This document shows positions 4,831-5,852 of a stretch of 5,852 nucleotides of DNA, in pieces. Under the pieces are notes generated by a model. The model saw only the letters and a program-made list of their open reading frames with translations. It did no database searches and was not told where the DNA came from. The DNA comes from Thermoanaerobacterales bacterium. GTDB lineage: Bacteria > Bacillota > Thermosediminibacteria > Thermosediminibacterales > Tepidanaerobacteraceae. The stretch spans positions 1 to 5,852 of the forward strand of contig DUTQ01000152.1 in NCBI GenBank assembly GCA_012841995.1. The letters are read 5' to 3'. The position numbers and the translations under genes are program-made. Position 1 is the stretch's first letter; every line of letters starts with the position of its first letter.

Positions 4831-5852
4831 ATGCTTATAGATGGACATCAGTGTGAAGTCAAGCCAGGGCATACAATTATGGAAGTAGCTCTGCAAAATG
4901 GAATTGAAATACCACACCTTTGTTATGATAAGCATCTCAGCATTGTAGGGGCTTGTAGGATGTGTTTGGTTGAATTGGAAGGAAGCAATAAACTTGTTAC
5001 TTCCTGTTCTACCCCTGCAGCGCCTGGTATGAATGTTATAACTAAAAGCCCTAAACTCACCGAAGTAAGAAGAGCAATTATAGATCTGTTACTGTCAGAT
5101 CATCAGTTAGATTGTATCACATGTGAATCTAACGGAAAATGCGAACTTCAAAAACTTGCATATGAGTATGGTATTGCTGAATCTAGTTTTGGTAATAAAC
5201 GAGAGCTTAGATTTGAAATACAAAGTGAAAACCCATTTATTGAGGTTAACCCTGATAAATGTATTTTATGTAGTAAGTGTGTCAGGGTTGACAATGAAAT
5301 CCAGTGTGCCGGAGCTATAAATATTTCATATCGGGGTTTTAATGCTAAAGTGACGACCCCTTATGATAAAGGTTTAGGTGGAGATTATTCCTCATGCGTA
5401 TTTTGTGGTCAGTGTGTTGAAATTTGTCCAACAGGTGCTCTCACATTTAAACCTGCGAAAGGCAAAGGGCGAGATTATGAATTTAAAAAAGTCGTGACAA
5501 CATGCCCCTATTGTGGTGTTGGCTGTCAGCTTGAACTAAGAGTAAAAAATAATGAAGTGGTTCAGGTCGGATCTGTATACAAAAATGGGATTCCCAACTC
5601 TATGGGTGAATCCTGTGTAAAAGGTCGTTTCGGATATGATTATGTTCATCACCCAGATAGATTAAAAAATCCTTTGATAAAACGCAATGGGAAATTTGAA
5701 GAAGTATCTTGGGAGGAAGCATTACTGTATACAGCTGAAAGGCTAGGACAGATAAAAAATGAGTATGGCAGTGAAACCATAGCAGGGTTGAGCTCTTCTA
5801 AATGTACAAATGAAGAAAACTATCTTATTTTGTGCCTATCACCGCCCGCATA
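4831..5852 (+). CDS. fdhA: Formate dehydrogenase catalytic subunit, molybdopterin (Mo/W) type, N-terminal part
   Basis: This enzyme reversibly interconverts formate and CO2 at a bis-molybdopterin Mo/W centre in the cytoplasm. Only the first 340 codons are inside the window; the family is usually near 900 aa. A HydA-like Fe-S region comes first: [2Fe-2S] Cys31/42/45/59; His-ligated [4Fe-4S] His91, Cys95/98/104; a cluster with Cys144/147/150 but Asp154 where the fourth Cys is expected; and a normal [4Fe-4S] at Cys189/192/195/199. The molybdopterin domain begins with CPYCGVGC (Cys225/228/232), then Cys262 and Lys264 (SCVKGRFGYDYVHHPDRL) and SSSKCTNEENYL. The catalytic Sec/Cys lies beyond the window. 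The start is supported by GAGAGGGG 7 nt upstream. After NYL (residue 332) the expected family sequence is lost. Substrate and partner (NADP, ferredoxin or hydrogenase) cannot be decided here. Confidence 0.92.
   Translation, partial: MLIDGHQCEVKPGHTIMEVALQNGIEIPHLCYDKHLSIVGACRMCLVELEGSNKLVTSCSTPAAPGMNVITKSPKLTEVRRAIIDLLLSDHQLDCITCESNGKCELQKLAYEYGIAESSFGNKRELRFEIQSENPFIEVNPDKCILCSKCVRVDNEIQCAGAINISYRGFNAKVTTPYDKGLGGDYSSCVFCGQCVEICPTGALTFKPAKGKGRDYEFKKVVTTCPYCGVGCQLELRVKNNEVVQVGSVYKNGIPNSMGESCVKGRFGYDYVHHPDRLKNPLIKRNGKFEEVSWEEALLYTAERLGQIKNEYGSETIAGLSSSKCTNEENYLILCLSPPA

Noticed and set aside
5123..5320. Plus-strand 65-codon frame
   Set aside because: It is out of frame within fdhA, whose own frame carries intact Fe-S motifs over the same bases.

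Overview
The window is an A/T-rich bacterial segment whose proteins look like those of anaerobic Firmicutes (Clostridia: fermenters, acetogens and relatives). I base this on strong purine-rich Shine-Dalgarno sites, low G+C and the protein families present. I cannot name a genus. Every recognisable gene is on the + strand.

Positions 5-4461 hold a four-gene cluster for a soluble, multi-subunit [FeFe]-hydrogenase: hydC (NuoE-like), hydD (small thioredoxin-like ferredoxin-fold subunit), hydB (NuoF-like, FMN/NAD(P)H site) and hydA (H-cluster subunit). Subunit sizes (160, 123, 503 and 583 aa) and gene order match the HndABCD arrangement of Desulfovibrio fructosovorans better than the Thermotoga HydABC one, whose HydB and HydA carry extra [2Fe-2S] domains. 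Such enzymes couple H2 to both NAD(P)(H) and ferredoxin (electron bifurcation or confurcation). hydD, hydB and hydA are tightly spaced. hydC is separated from hydD by 282 bp that hold no gene but do hold inverted repeats, a Rex-like 18-mer and a possible internal promoter.

The cluster ends at a strong intrinsic terminator (28-nt perfect palindrome, 4495-4522). A new transcription unit then begins with a good sigma-A-type promoter (TTGAAC-N16-TATAAT, 4580-4607). It is followed by about 217 nt of untranslated, apparently structured leader and then the 5' part of a molybdenum/tungsten formate dehydrogenase catalytic subunit gene (fdhA/fdhF type, from 4831, running off the window). The N-terminal part of this FdhA is a HydA-like array of Fe-S clusters, the type found in NAD(P)- and ferredoxin-linked formate dehydrogenases.

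Together the genes suggest linked H2, formate and NAD(P)H metabolism, with HydB/HydC possibly serving as a diaphorase module. A physical hydrogenase-formate dehydrogenase complex is inference only. The items most worth a second look are the fdhA leader RNA, an Asp in place of a cluster Cys in FdhA, the TSCSPGW L1 motif in HydA, the regulatory-looking hydC-hydD gap, and an abrupt loss of family similarity in the last about 26 bases.
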